From the NCBI RefSeq assembly GCF_030065545.1, contig NZ_JASJNC010000008.1, positions 144,791 through 208,790 of the forward strand: 64,000 bases of DNA, given 5' to 3'. Shown here one piece after another: positions 38,223 through 48,496 of this stretch (its first letter is position 1; each line of letters opens with the position of its first letter). Made by a program: the position numbers and the translations under genes. The notes beneath the pieces were generated by a model. The model ran no database searches. It worked only from the letters and a program-made list of their open reading frames with translations, and was not told where the DNA came from. This DNA comes from Marinicella marina (GTDB taxonomy: Bacteria; Pseudomonadota; Gammaproteobacteria; Xanthomonadales; Marinicellaceae).

Positions 38223-41200
38223 TCAATTTCCTGAATAAGAGTAAGTAGTAAAGAACAGGTGAATATCATCCACACCGTTACCATCACGTTCACCATCACC
38301 ATCAGGGATCAGTTGACCGTCGATAAATGTATCCAATCCTTCATTCGGATCATTGAGGAAACTGGCACCCGGTATGATCATCATCCATTTGCGGTTCCAA
38401 ACAGATCGACCCACCAATCTTGAATTAGATGCCACTTGATCAATGTCAAATGGTTCAGTGAAGTGGTAAGCCAAGTACTGTGAATACCTGCGAATTTCAG
38501 TTGGATCACCAATTTGGTTATCAATACTGGGCAGCCAATCGTGCGCATCCAAGTCAGTTGCACCAAGTGGTAATGGCACTGGCACCACCTGATCAAGTAT
38601 TTGCCATTGTCGGACATTGAAATCATCCGCATCTGGTGAACGCATCACATCAGCACCTATTGGAATCAAGTACATTCTGGGCGTATTCGCCAATGGTAAG
38701 TTAGCGTATGATTCAAACCAGGTCCCCACGCCGCGAATACGGGTTGAGAATTGACTTGAATCATAAGCACTGTCATTGGGCCCTAGTTCATTGCCGAAAA
38801 AATTCAACCCAAACAGGACATTGGTATCAAAGGTGATAACCAATCCTGGTTGTGGCCCCGCTTCCTCGGGAGCGAATGGTCTGGCATAACGCCTGAACTC
38901 AGGTACATCCCAGAGGTTATCGACTCTGGATGCGGCCAATTGTTCACGCCAGATGTCATCTGACTCCTCTTCATCGGTTATTCTGAACAGCTCATAACGC
39001 AGGGAGAACCGATTGGTTTCTACTTGCGGATTGTTGAAGCCCATCTGACCCTTCAACACATCAAAATTCAATTTCATTCGGGCCATGGCATCAGCCAATC
39101 CTCGAGAACCTACGACCGGTTCCCCATTGAGAATCTGACCTATAGAGCGCTCTCTGACTATGTCGGTCAAGAATGATTGTCCTGCTTGTGAATCTGATCC
39201 CAATAGATTAGTTTCATAGTCATAAGCAGCAGCTGCCATGTAGACATAACGAGCAGCTTGATCAAAAGCGGCGCGGTATTTTTGCAGGGCATCATTGCGG
39301 AAAATCCTGAAAGCCATGTCTTCATACCTGTACTCTTGAATAGCAGCAGCGCCACTGCGTCTGAAGGCCGTTAGTTTTTCACCGACTTGTAGCCCTTCAT
39401 TCAAGGTGGTGTTGTATTTACCTATCAATTGTCTGGCAGTTTCAGCTCGAGCATATATTTCAGCCCGCAAGGCAGGTTCCTGCCTGAGTAATACATCAAT
39501 TTCGCCTGACACATTATACAATTCAAGGTCTGAATCATTGATTTGGATGTCTCTTTCAGCCGCTGTTGCAACATGATTGATTGATAATTCAACGCCGTTG
39601 GCAGCAACCTCTAAACCGTCTCCAACTGAATCAACTGCAAAAGCAGTCACATCTCCCAATGCGCCTGTTCCACATCTGATGGTTGAAAACAGGTCTCCAC
39701 CTGCCGCTAATCCCGCAACAAAATTTCCTGGAATACAATCTCCAGTTGTTTCAAATGTGGTATCTAAGCCTTCAGCCGTTCGATGCGCTATTGCTGCTGC
39801 AGTGTTGATTGCGAAAACAGATGCTTCAATGGCCAGTATGGTGTCATTGGCATCGTTAGTGATGCTTAGATTATCGGCCAAAACGTTGAATGTAGCGCGC
39901 AATCCTTGAATCGCATCATTCACATCTTGTCTTAAAATATCATAATCTATCATCGCCTGACGCAACGCAATTCTGGCTTGAACCATTTCATTCTGAACTT
40001 CTTGTAAACGACCAACAGCACGCCTTGAACCCGTCCAGTTGTCAGGTTTAGCAAAGGCAAAGCCCAAATCAGCAGATTCGATTGTTTGATAGGTAACATC
40101 CAATGAATCCGTTGTGATGGTTCCAAGAGCACACCCCTGTGCCAAAGGTGTATCACCACAGTAAGCTGCTGCAGCTTCACCACTTAATTCGTTTGGACCA
40201 AAACCATAGAACCCCAGTCCTCCTGCAATGGGCGCATAACTGCCTGTGAATTCCCTGATGACTCCAACCGAATTGGTGCTTGGATCGTAGCCGGTACAAT
40301 TGCCAGGTGTGCCCTCAGTGCATGAAAAGTCGAAAGCTGTTCCCGCTAAGGCTGGGCTGTCAATGTACATATAATGATACAAATCAGGACCATCATAGCC
40401 CGCGGGATAGGTACCACCAGGACCGATATCATCATCATAAGGCATACCAAAAATTTCAATCAATTGATTATTGAAATCATTCTCTTCAAAAATGGCGTTG
40501 TCGGTTAAGTCATCAACGCTGTCTTGGTTTTGGCGCATCAAATTATTGATTTGGTTAGCAAAATCCCACACACTGATGACATTATCTAAGGCTTGTTCAG
40601 CACGCTCATAAACCTGTTCAAAATGAGATCTGCTATTGATACCAGCGTTTAGCAGGGAAGGATCGATATCAAACGGCACCACACCACTGGCCAGACCCAA
40701 TGGATTCAATCCTCGGTCACTTTCGTCTATTTGAGCTTGTATACTTAAATATTGAGCAGCAATCTCATCCAGTTCAAAAATATTACTGCGTTCAATCCTT
40801 TGAATGCCAACTTTATCAGGATCAGGATCTTCCGAGGGTATGATTGAGTTAACTGTTACCCAGTCAAAATAAGCTGCCATACCTGCCCTGTGACCCCAAC
40901 CTGAGACACCCCAAGCACGCTCTGCATCACTGTCAACATAGCCTTGGTATTGACCAGCAGGATCTTCAACATAGGCCGAGCGGTAAGTCAAGTCTACAAC
41001 TTCAGCTCCAACCCTGGCCTTCGCCGCTGCCGTTTCAGCAAATTGCCGCTCATCCAAAAAGTCAACCTGAATTGGCGCGCCAGCAATGGTGATTGCCTCA
41101 GCCCTGGGGTTCCAACTGTAAAATGGGTTTTTCAATAATTCATAGTAAATATCAGTAGCCGTCAAATAATGGCCCCAAGCATCACCATGCCCTTGTGGAA

Positions 41201-44200
41201 ATTGAATTCGCGCATCGAATTCATCAATCACGCCCGATGAGTTTTGGTCTGAAATGTTATAAGACAATGCATAGGCCACTTCACCATCACCGGTGGTGAA
41301 ATTCCAGAACAAGCGGTTATAGACAGGGTTGGCCGCGACCGGACCTTGGCTGTCATCACGACCTCGCAACAAGACCAGTTCCTCTGACAACAAAGAGTCC
41401 AATTGGTTTTGGAAGTTAAAGATGGTTGGCGCCAGTGACACCACACCGTCTTCGGTTGAAATACCAATCATTGGGTCTTGTGCATCGGCATAGGCTTCGT
41501 TACCTAATAAAGTGTAAAAGTCCACCAATCTTGAGGCCACCAACAAAATCGCATTGTTGGCTGGTTCATAGTTCACTGGTGGCGTTGAATTGACACTCAA
41601 TGACAAAGCACGGCGCATCACCGTAGTGTAAGCTTCAATCAAGCCAATGCTGTTGAGGTTATCCGGGTCGTTATTCATGGCAATGTCACCTTCGTAACGC
41701 TCTCCTAATTGAATCAACATGCTGGCATAATTATTGGTACCAGCCTGAGCAAAGTTTTGTACCCTGGCCTCAAATGGATTCAAGCGCTTCAGTACCCGCT
41801 TAACCCAACCTTCAGCCAATTGTGCCCGCTCATTCAATGGTGTGGCACCAGGTTGACCTGCCCATAAGCTCCATTCAGAACCATTATTACATGAGGGTAA
41901 ACCACGGTATCTGGCGATATACCAGTTGTCAGACAGGGTTTGGATGTTAGCACCCGCAATGGTTATTTCATTGGCACCCAAAGGTTCACTGACTGGGTAT
42001 TTGATCCAGCCATTAAGTTGGCCTGATTCTGGAACCGGCAATATTTCAGGTGGCGTACCATCTGAGTCAGGTTGGAAAAACCATTCAAACTCGAGTGCAT
42101 CTGGGTTGCCACCAAAATCACCTGAATGCCTCAGCACAATTTGTTCATCAAAGATATTCTCTGGTGCTATGACCTGCAGTTGCCCTTGATAGGGTTTGTT
42201 GATTACTGCTACCTCTGGTGGCGGAGGTGAAATCAAGCAATCAACTCGTATGATATTCAAACTCACTGGTAATGGTGTTAATGAGGGATCATTATTGAAA
42301 GCAATGGTCATAAAACCGCTGCCTTGTGCACTACCTGCTGTCAGTGCTGCTTGTGCGCCTACCGCAACAAATGGCTCTAACACGTAGTCATTATTGGTGT
42401 CTTGGTAACCAATAAGCACATCATCTGCAGTCACTGGGTTGGACGCCAAACATTGACGAACATTGTTTTCACCAATGATTGAATTGGTACAAATACGTTC
42501 AATCCCATTGGGGTTTCGACTGAGCCTAAACAATGCTTCTACCGCCTCATCCCAACTACAACCAGCAACTTGACAGTCACCAGTAAAAGAAGATTCTTCA
42601 GTACCATTACCGCCATCCAGTTTTTTCAATGCCACACGGTCTGTTTTTGATAAAACATTAGGTACCAACAAAGGTTCCCCTGCACCAGTTTCATCAAATA
42701 ACCCTTGAAGAATTAATTTGCTGTTCAAAGAGTCGTATGACATGCGCTTTTTGATAGCCGCCGGTAATTTGATGGTGCCATCGGCTGATCCCAAAATCAA
42801 ATCCAAACCGGTGGTTTGTAATTCAGTGGCTATCTCTTCTGGCACCTCGTCTAGGACCACAAAACGTGGACTCAATGGGTCTATCATTTGCGCCAAAGTA
42901 TCTGTTGGCAATGGCTCGGGCAAAGAGTCATATAAATCATCATAAACTACCTGCACAGCAGCTTGATTGATGATGTCAGGTAAACCTCGCTTGGGAGTCA
43001 ACAAAGTCTCTCCAATGACCAGTTGAGGTACATCCGATGGCCATGTGATGTCATACCTGATTTTAATTGGATCGGTGGGGTTGGCGGTGCCGCCTTTTTC
43101 TTCTGACAATCTTGCTAACCAAGGCACACAAGTGGTGTCTAAGTCAGGCTCACCATCGGCATTGATGTCATCCTGAACATCATTGTTATCCAAATCATAG
43201 AAAAAACCTGGTTGTAATGGGTAATGATAAAGTAATTCACCACTGCCGGCAGATTTAGCCCAAATTTGCGCTTTATAGTCTTGGAAGAAAGGTGGTGGCG
43301 GCTGTTCGCCTTGGGCCTGACCCACGGCTCGACTCTCAATACAGGAAGGCAACAACCTGACTGGATAAGGTGGAGAAACTGTGGTGGCGGCCAAACCAGT
43401 GAACTGAAAGCTGTTGTATCCAGCGCCTGTAGCCAACACTTCGTAAACACGCATTTTCCATTCCAACACAGCTTCATCATAATACTTGACCAAAACATAA
43501 GGGTCCGATGAGGCGCTGGCATCACCTTGAAGTTCCGAACCAAAATCTGACCTGAGAGCAAATACTGCCTCATAACCAGTACCGGTGTTCGATGGAGCAA
43601 ATATCGCATGCTCATCATTGGGATTGAAGCCAGGTAAATTAGGGTCTGACTGGATGTAAATCTGTTGTGATGGATAAGTCAAAGGATCGAGTGGGTCTTG
43701 ACCCAAAACTTCACCACCTAACTGACTGGCGATGATGATTTTATCGGGATCAAATGGCCATTGTGGGTTGTACCTGACGGCACTGTCAGGCCAATAAACA
43801 CCACGAGAGTTATTCTTGTACCAAGCCACAGAAAGCTCCCTACCCACATCTTGTGGACGTGATGAAACAATGCGATTGACAGGTATGATTTGCCCTGTTC
43901 TGGCAGAACGATTATAAGCAGCACTGATTCCTGTGCCATCATAGTAAGCCAGTTCATTCAAAACATATCCTGTGCGACCAATTTCGTTGTGGATGTCATT
44001 GGTCACTTTTTTACCGATTTCCCAATCAACATTGTCCTTAAAGTCAGTCAATGAACTGAACGGCACCGTCCTGACAACTTCTATCTCCACCGGATATGTG
44101 GTTGGGTCAGGTGCGGGTCCATTGAGGTAAACCATGGAAGAAAAGCCAGAGAGGTTATTATTGAAAACTTTGTTATTTACAATGGCATCTCCACTGCCAA

Positions 44201-46676
44201 AGGCCAGTTCAAAGAAGATATACTCACCCGAGGCTGGTTCAATTTCCACCGGTGCACCCGCAGCATGAAGCTGATAACACTCCTCAGTACGCGTGAGGTT
44301 TTCACAAGGTTCACTGGGCCAGTTGGCTACGCCAGAGGTAATGACTCTATTGGGATTTGTCAAGTCTGAAGAAGTACGCCAATGCACCTCAATTTCATTG
44401 AAAGGTTGCAATGGTATCAATTGGGCCAACCTGTAATCAGGCGTGCCCTCTTGACCAATCGGCCCTTGCCAATAAAATAATTTATCTTGTAGAGCAGCTA
44501 CCGGTTCACCGTTTCTGAAAAACTCAGGAATTAATGTCACATTATCTAGCAAGGCACTGGGTGGTGCGACCAATGCCACACCCACTGGCCATGATTCAAC
44601 TTGAAATGGCCTGCCATCCAAGCCCCAGTTTGTGATGAATATATCGGTACCACCATTACCATCAAATCGGTTATCTTGACCGAAAAGAATACTGCTTTGC
44701 ATCTCACCGGCGACAAACAAACTGCCAATGCCATCAGTGGTAATAGAAATACCTCTCTCGGTCTCTATATCACCCATGATGGCTGGATAACCATCGGTGT
44801 CGTCATAAAAATTACCACCTGTTAACCAGCAGGCTACACCATCAGGATTAAATGACATCATAAAGACATCGTCAAACTCATTGTCTGACTCAATTGTTTC
44901 ATCAAAGAGTGCTGCACCAGCAGCGCATTGGTTCTGTATATTAGGCTGTGTAATTGAGCCTTGAAAAAAACCTGTTTGATAGATGAAACCATCGTTATCA
45001 ACAGTTAAACCTTGACCAGAAGAAGTCGAAGCTCTGGAGTTGTTGTTTTGATCGAAAACAGTATTATGGGTTGGATACCTGACCCAATCACAACTCAAAT
45101 CAGTATTGAAACTTGATAAAACGCTACCTGCCGGAACATTCTGCCCACAATAACTTGTTCCATCTGTGACATTGGTTCCCGATATAATAACCCTGTTATT
45201 TTCATCGTCGTAAACCATATCATTGACTTGAATGTTACTGTTAAAAGAGACTTCAGAATTCAATGATGGTGAACTGCTACCGGTATTTGTCACATCAAAA
45301 ACAAAATTTTCTGCTGACCCTGTACCTTGCACTGTAATATTGTCAACATGCCAAGCGTCATAACATGATCCAGTACTCACATTTTTCCTGAACACAAGCC
45401 TGGCTCCATTTGGAAACACATTGGCTGGGATGTTGTATGAAAATCGGGCATTTGTCCTTGTGCCTCCTCCAGCAAATTCTCCTAAATAATAATAGCCACT
45501 GGTAGATGCACTGGTCCCTGCATTGGCAGGGGCTAAATAAACATATAAGTTTTCACCAGGATCTGGCGGCTCTGAAAATCCACCACCACCCTCAATAACA
45601 TCAAAAGATACTGTGTAACTGCCTATGCCAACTGTGTTGTATGAAGGAGAATAAACCAATAAATTCTGCAAAAAGTTGGTGCTGCCATTAACTTGAGGGG
45701 TACCACCTAGGTACAAATCATTGGTTGGGTTGCCAGGTTTGTTGTGTGCTCGGTTACCATAATGTGGTTGACCCTGCCAACCTGATATGCCTGGAAAGGG
45801 GCAAGTGGTAGGATTCCAGTTACTGCCCCATCCTGCCTGAAAGATATTATTACCAGGCATTGAATTGAAGTTTTCAGCGTAAATATCAACAATACCTGTA
45901 GATTTGCCAGTAACAATCAAAACCCCATCATCACTGATATCAAGGTTGGTTGGAAATTCAGCCCTGGGGTCATTTCGATATTCTGCCCATTGAAAATCCC
46001 CATCATGTTCAAATTTAGCAAGGTATAGTTCAGAACTGTTTACTCCCAAGCCAGATGAGAGTGTTATGTTGCCATCAATGTTAGCATTTTGTCTGAAATA
46101 TCCTGTTACAAAAACAGCACCTTCTTCTGGCGGAATGACACCGGCTTGTCCTTCATTGGTTTTAACGTCCACTACTTCACTTTCGAAACCAATACTGCCC
46201 ATTTTTTTGGCCCATACCCAACCGCCGCCAGCATTGATTTTGGCTAAAAAGCCATTTTTAACTGAAGCACTGGCAGTTAACTCAGCTTGACCGAATCGAC
46301 TAACACCAAAGTGTGAACCCACTATATACGCATTGCCGGCTTCATCGACTGTGATGCCTTGGGGGATGTCATCTGATGAGCCACCGGCCCTGATGGCCCA
46401 TTCAACGGTACCGCCTTGATTCAGTTTAAGAACATAGATATCATTCAGACCACTGCTGTTTAATTCTATGCCATCAAAAACAGCTGACCCCTGAAACTGA
46501 CCGATCACATAGGTGTCACCATTTGATGCAGTAACTGTATCAACTACGGTTTCATCACTGGTACCACCGCCACCGGTGGGCCAAGCTGACCAAGCAGAGG
46601 ATGTCACCATCAGGATTAAAGTCAAAAGCAATGTTTTCATGTTTTTTCTGCCGCTCATAGATTTTTGTGTTTTCAT
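38223..46676 (-). CDS. Giant secreted protein (2817 aa) with SBBP repeats and a helical C-terminal half
   Basis: Starting at the ATG at 46676, with AAAGG 8 bases upstream, the protein has 2817 residues. It has a signal peptide ending near 'SSAWSAW' and SBBP-like repeats at about 30-250 and 485-680 ('GDTYVIGQFQGSAVFDG', 'GSLFVAGEMQSSILFG'). These are split by a jelly-roll-like domain (about 275-450). A long beta-rich region of unrecognised type spans 680-1600 and includes Asp-rich Ca-binding-like loops ('DLDNNDVQDDINADGEPDLD'). From about 1600 to 2600 it is largely helical, with heptad-like stretches around 2210-2480. The end is beta-rich and lacks the GFD tail. I do not recognise the whole-protein family. 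It starts 11 bases after the upstream stop and probably forms one cell-surface assembly with its neighbours. Confidence 0.8.
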   Translation of the reverse strand: MKTQKSMSGRKNMKTLLLTLILMVTSSAWSAWPTGGGGTSDETVVDTVTASNGDTYVIGQFQGSAVFDGIELNSSGLNDIYVLKLNQGGTVEWAIRAGGSSDDIPQGITVDEAGNAYIVGSHFGVSRFGQAELTASASVKNGFLAKINAGGGWVWAKKMGSIGFESEVVDVKTNEGQAGVIPPEEGAVFVTGYFRQNANIDGNITLSSGLGVNSSELYLAKFEHDGDFQWAEYRNDPRAEFPTNLDISDDGVLIVTGKSTGIVDIYAENFNSMPGNNIFQAGWGSNWNPTTCPFPGISGWQGQPHYGNRAHNKPGNPTNDLYLGGTPQVNGSTNFLQNLLVYSPSYNTVGIGSYTVSFDVIEGGGGFSEPPDPGENLYVYLAPANAGTSASTSGYYYLGEFAGGGTRTNARFSYNIPANVFPNGARLVFRKNVSTGSCYDAWHVDNITVQGTGSAENFVFDVTNTGSSSPSLNSEVSFNSNIQVNDMVYDDENNRVIISGTNVTDGTSYCGQNVPAGSVLSSFNTDLSCDWVRYPTHNTVFDQNNNSRASTSSGQGLTVDNDGFIYQTGFFQGSITQPNIQNQCAAGAALFDETIESDNEFDDVFMMSFNPDGVACWLTGGNFYDDTDGYPAIMGDIETERGISITTDGIGSLFVAGEMQSSILFGQDNRFDGNGGTDIFITNWGLDGRPFQVESWPVGVALVAPPSALLDNVTLIPEFFRNGEPVAALQDKLFYWQGPIGQEGTPDYRLAQLIPLQPFNEIEVHWRTSSDLTNPNRVITSGVANWPSEPCENLTRTEECYQLHAAGAPVEIEPASGEYIFFELAFGSGDAIVNNKVFNNNLSGFSSMVYLNGPAPDPTTYPVEIEVVRTVPFSSLTDFKDNVDWEIGKKVTNDIHNEIGRTGYVLNELAYYDGTGISAAYNRSARTGQIIPVNRIVSSRPQDVGRELSVAWYKNNSRGVYWPDSAVRYNPQWPFDPDKIIIASQLGGEVLGQDPLDPLTYPSQQIYIQSDPNLPGFNPNDEHAIFAPSNTGTGYEAVFALRSDFGSELQGDASASSDPYVLVKYYDEAVLEWKMRVYEVLATGAGYNSFQFTGLAATTVSPPYPVRLLPSCIESRAVGQAQGEQPPPPFFQDYKAQIWAKSAGSGELLYHYPLQPGFFYDLDNNDVQDDINADGEPDLDTTCVPWLARLSEEKGGTANPTDPIKIRYDITWPSDVPQLVIGETLLTPKRGLPDIINQAAVQVVYDDLYDSLPEPLPTDTLAQMIDPLSPRFVVLDEVPEEIATELQTTGLDLILGSADGTIKLPAAIKKRMSYDSLNSKLILQGLFDETGAGEPLLVPNVLSKTDRVALKKLDGGNGTEESSFTGDCQVAGCSWDEAVEALFRLSRNPNGIERICTNSIIGENNVRQCLASNPVTADDVLIGYQDTNNDYVLEPFVAVGAQAALTAGSAQGSGFMTIAFNNDPSLTPLPVSLNIIRVDCLISPPPPEVAVINKPYQGQLQVIAPENIFDEQIVLRHSGDFGGNPDALEFEWFFQPDSDGTPPEILPVPESGQLNGWIKYPVSEPLGANEITIAGANIQTLSDNWYIARYRGLPSCNNGSEWSLWAGQPGATPLNERAQLAEGWVKRVLKRLNPFEARVQNFAQAGTNNYASMLIQLGERYEGDIAMNNDPDNLNSIGLIEAYTTVMRRALSLSVNSTPPVNYEPANNAILLVASRLVDFYTLLGNEAYADAQDPMIGISTEDGVVSLAPTIFNFQNQLDSLLSEELVLLRGRDDSQGPVAANPVYNRLFWNFTTGDGEVAYALSYNISDQNSSGVIDEFDARIQFPQGHGDAWGHYLTATDIYYELLKNPFYSWNPRAEAITIAGAPIQVDFLDERQFAETAAAKARVGAEVVDLTYRSAYVEDPAGQYQGYVDSDAERAWGVSGWGHRAGMAAYFDWVTVNSIIPSEDPDPDKVGIQRIERSNIFELDEIAAQYLSIQAQIDESDRGLNPLGLASGVVPFDIDPSLLNAGINSRSHFEQVYERAEQALDNVISVWDFANQINNLMRQNQDSVDDLTDNAIFEENDFNNQLIEIFGMPYDDDIGPGGTYPAGYDGPDLYHYMYIDSPALAGTAFDFSCTEGTPGNCTGYDPSTNSVGVIREFTGSYAPIAGGLGFYGFGPNELSGEAAAAYCGDTPLAQGCALGTITTDSLDVTYQTIESADLGFAFAKPDNWTGSRRAVGRLQEVQNEMVQARIALRQAMIDYDILRQDVNDAIQGLRATFNVLADNLSITNDANDTILAIEASVFAINTAAAIAHRTAEGLDTTFETTGDCIPGNFVAGLAAGGDLFSTIRCGTGALGDVTAFAVDSVGDGLEVAANGVELSINHVATAAERDIQINDSDLELYNVSGEIDVLLRQEPALRAEIYARAETARQLIGKYNTTLNEGLQVGEKLTAFRRSGAAAIQEYRYEDMAFRIFRNDALQKYRAAFDQAARYVYMAAAAYDYETNLLGSDSQAGQSFLTDIVRERSIGQILNGEPVVGSRGLADAMARMKLNFDVLKGQMGFNNPQVETNRFSLRYELFRITDEEESDDIWREQLAASRVDNLWDVPEFRRYARPFAPEEAGPQPGLVITFDTNVLFGLNFFGNELGPNDSAYDSSQFSTRIRGVGTWFESYANLPLANTPRMYLIPIGADVMRSPDADDFNVRQWQILDQVVPVPLPLGATDLDAHDWLPSIDNQIGDPTEIRRYSQYLAYHFTEPFDIDQVASNSRLVGRSVWNRKWMMIIPGASFLNDPNEGLDTFIDGQLIPDGDGERDGNGVDDIHLFFTTYSYSGN

Positions 46677-46687
46677 TTCAGCCACCT

Positions 46688-48496
46688 TTATTGATTCAAG
46701 ACAGCTGTTGCTGCTACACGTTGAAGTCTGAACTCACCTTCGATGAAAATGGTGTTTTTATGCAAACCTGAAATAGATTCTCGAAACACCCCTCCCATTT
46801 GTTGACTGCCCCAACTGGGCGGATCTTGGATTTCTGGATACCTTGGGTTGTTTGGGCTGAATTGAAACTGCATTTCACGCGTTACCTGAAAAGCTTCTTG
46901 CTTGAAATTCAAAAACTGCGCATCCAAATTATCATGGTCAGGGTGGTATTTGTGATAGAAGGGGTTGGTTGGTAAATCTGAATCTACCAACAAACTGGCA
47001 GTCAGTGAACTCGCAACAGAGAACTCTCCGGCCATTTCTAATTCATCACCCAGAAAATCATAACCAATGGTACTGTATCGAAGACCCGCCAACTGACCAT
47101 TCCTTACAGAAATACCAGCATAATTAGGTATCAAGGAATCATCTGTAATGAGGACATAATTACCTGGTACATCAACCTCTAAAAATTCCGGATTGGTGGC
47201 ACTGGGTGTATAAGTGCCTTCTTGCCACATTTGTACCACATTTTTCAGTAACCTGGCCGTGCCTGTTGCATCAACATGAATCAGAACCCTGAAAGCAAAT
47301 GGCTTACCTACAGGTGTAGGCTCAACTCCGTTTCTTTGTGCCTCACTGACCCCCAAAACCTGAACTGTACCAGCCCACAATCCTGCCTCAGGCATGGGAA
47401 CTTCTGTGATGCCCCTTTTCAACATGTTTCTGGTGGGAAGTGCCAACGGTTGTATGGTATTAGCCCCAGCGTGCAATAAATACCGGACTCCTTGTTCATT
47501 ACTGATACTGAAAATTTGCTCCATACGCTCCTCAGTGAAGCTGGTTCTATCAACTGCAAATTTAATGATTTGATCCTCACCCGGCGCTAATTCTAGAATT
47601 CTCGAAGCGGGTAGCACTGGCCACGCTTCTTCACCAGTTTCTGTATCAACATTAAGAAACTTCATGGGCATACTGACACCACCAACTCGGTCAATGCGAA
47701 TAAAGTTAGTTACATCACTGGAATTACTGATCATAAAATCCAATTCTGTAAACATGGTTCTGTACTCTAAGCTTTCACCTTGTTGTAATTTGATATTAAT
47801 TAAACCCGTATAACTTGAATTACCTTCTGTGTAAATCCAATAAGCTTCTCCAGATTTTATGGTCTCAGTCAATGGGTTACTTACTTGCTCCCAAGCACCT
47901 GCCTCAGTTAAACGATAAATGGGTTGACCCTGATGAGCTTGTGACAAAGAAAAATAATCCGCAAAACTGGGTGATTGTGATGAATCTACTGGAAGGCCAG
48001 TTAAGGTAAATCCGTTGGGTCGCCATCTGATGCCTTTAAAGACAGGTTTACCGGAAATACTGATATTCCGGTTGGTGTTATCATCCAGATAAACTAAATA
48101 AGCAGTATTGGCAGTGATTGTGTATAAATTTGTCAGAAAAGCTTCAGGCCTTGGTTCTGGAAAATAACCAAACCAACCGTCGACTGACAACAGACCTTCC
48201 GCAGGGTCTTGAATAAAGTCACCACCCAGTTTATCAGGAATCCAACGCCAGACACTTTTAATTGGTATGCCAGAAAAGATGTCTTCAATGCGGTTTTGAT
48301 TCGGCTCAAGTTCCACATAGATGGCATTCCAACCAGGTTTCAATTCAAAACTTTGTTGCATGTTGGCAACAGCACCGTTGGCTACAGTTGAAAATGACAG
48401 CACAAAGGCCACCACTAAAACCAGTTTTGTTAATAAGTTCATATCGACATCTGAATGACAGTTTTTTTCAAATTTTGTAGGGTGTATTGTTTTCAT
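46688..48496 (-). CDS. Secreted protein of unknown family (602 aa)
   Basis: Begins at the ATG at 48496, which overlaps the upstream stop (ATGA) and has a strong GGGAGG ribosome site. A hydrophobic signal segment lies at residues 19-42; a start at the internal ATG (48442) would give a more typical signal peptide but has no ribosome site. The mature part opens 'FELKPGWNAIYVELEPNQNRIEDIF', followed by repeated Trp/Tyr-rich beta segments such as 'SVWRWIPDKLGGDFIQDPAEG' and 'GEAYWIYTEGNSSYTGLINI'. The C-terminal third includes 'FYHKYHPDHDNLDAQF' and 'GSQQMGGVFRESISGLHKNTIFIEGEF'. It is predicted beta-rich, with no catalytic motif seen. No function is assigned; its position between the PPIase-like gene and the 2817-residue gene suggests a structural subunit. 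Confidence 0.75.
   Translation of the reverse strand: MKTIHPTKFEKNCHSDVDMNLLTKLVLVVAFVLSFSTVANGAVANMQQSFELKPGWNAIYVELEPNQNRIEDIFSGIPIKSVWRWIPDKLGGDFIQDPAEGLLSVDGWFGYFPEPRPEAFLTNLYTITANTAYLVYLDDNTNRNISISGKPVFKGIRWRPNGFTLTGLPVDSSQSPSFADYFSLSQAHQGQPIYRLTEAGAWEQVSNPLTETIKSGEAYWIYTEGNSSYTGLINIKLQQGESLEYRTMFTELDFMISNSSDVTNFIRIDRVGGVSMPMKFLNVDTETGEEAWPVLPASRILELAPGEDQIIKFAVDRTSFTEERMEQIFSISNEQGVRYLLHAGANTIQPLALPTRNMLKRGITEVPMPEAGLWAGTVQVLGVSEAQRNGVEPTPVGKPFAFRVLIHVDATGTARLLKNVVQMWQEGTYTPSATNPEFLEVDVPGNYVLITDDSLIPNYAGISVRNGQLAGLRYSTIGYDFLGDELEMAGEFSVASSLTASLLVDSDLPTNPFYHKYHPDHDNLDAQFLNFKQEAFQVTREMQFQFSPNNPRYPEIQDPPSWGSQQMGGVFRESISGLHKNTIFIEGEFRLQRVAATAVLNQ

Noticed and set aside
38223..46676. Tc-toxin-type TcA subunit identity for the 2817-residue protein
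   Set aside because: Only a general beta/helical layout is shared; the protein has a signal peptide and SBBP repeats, and no TcB/TcC gene is nearby.
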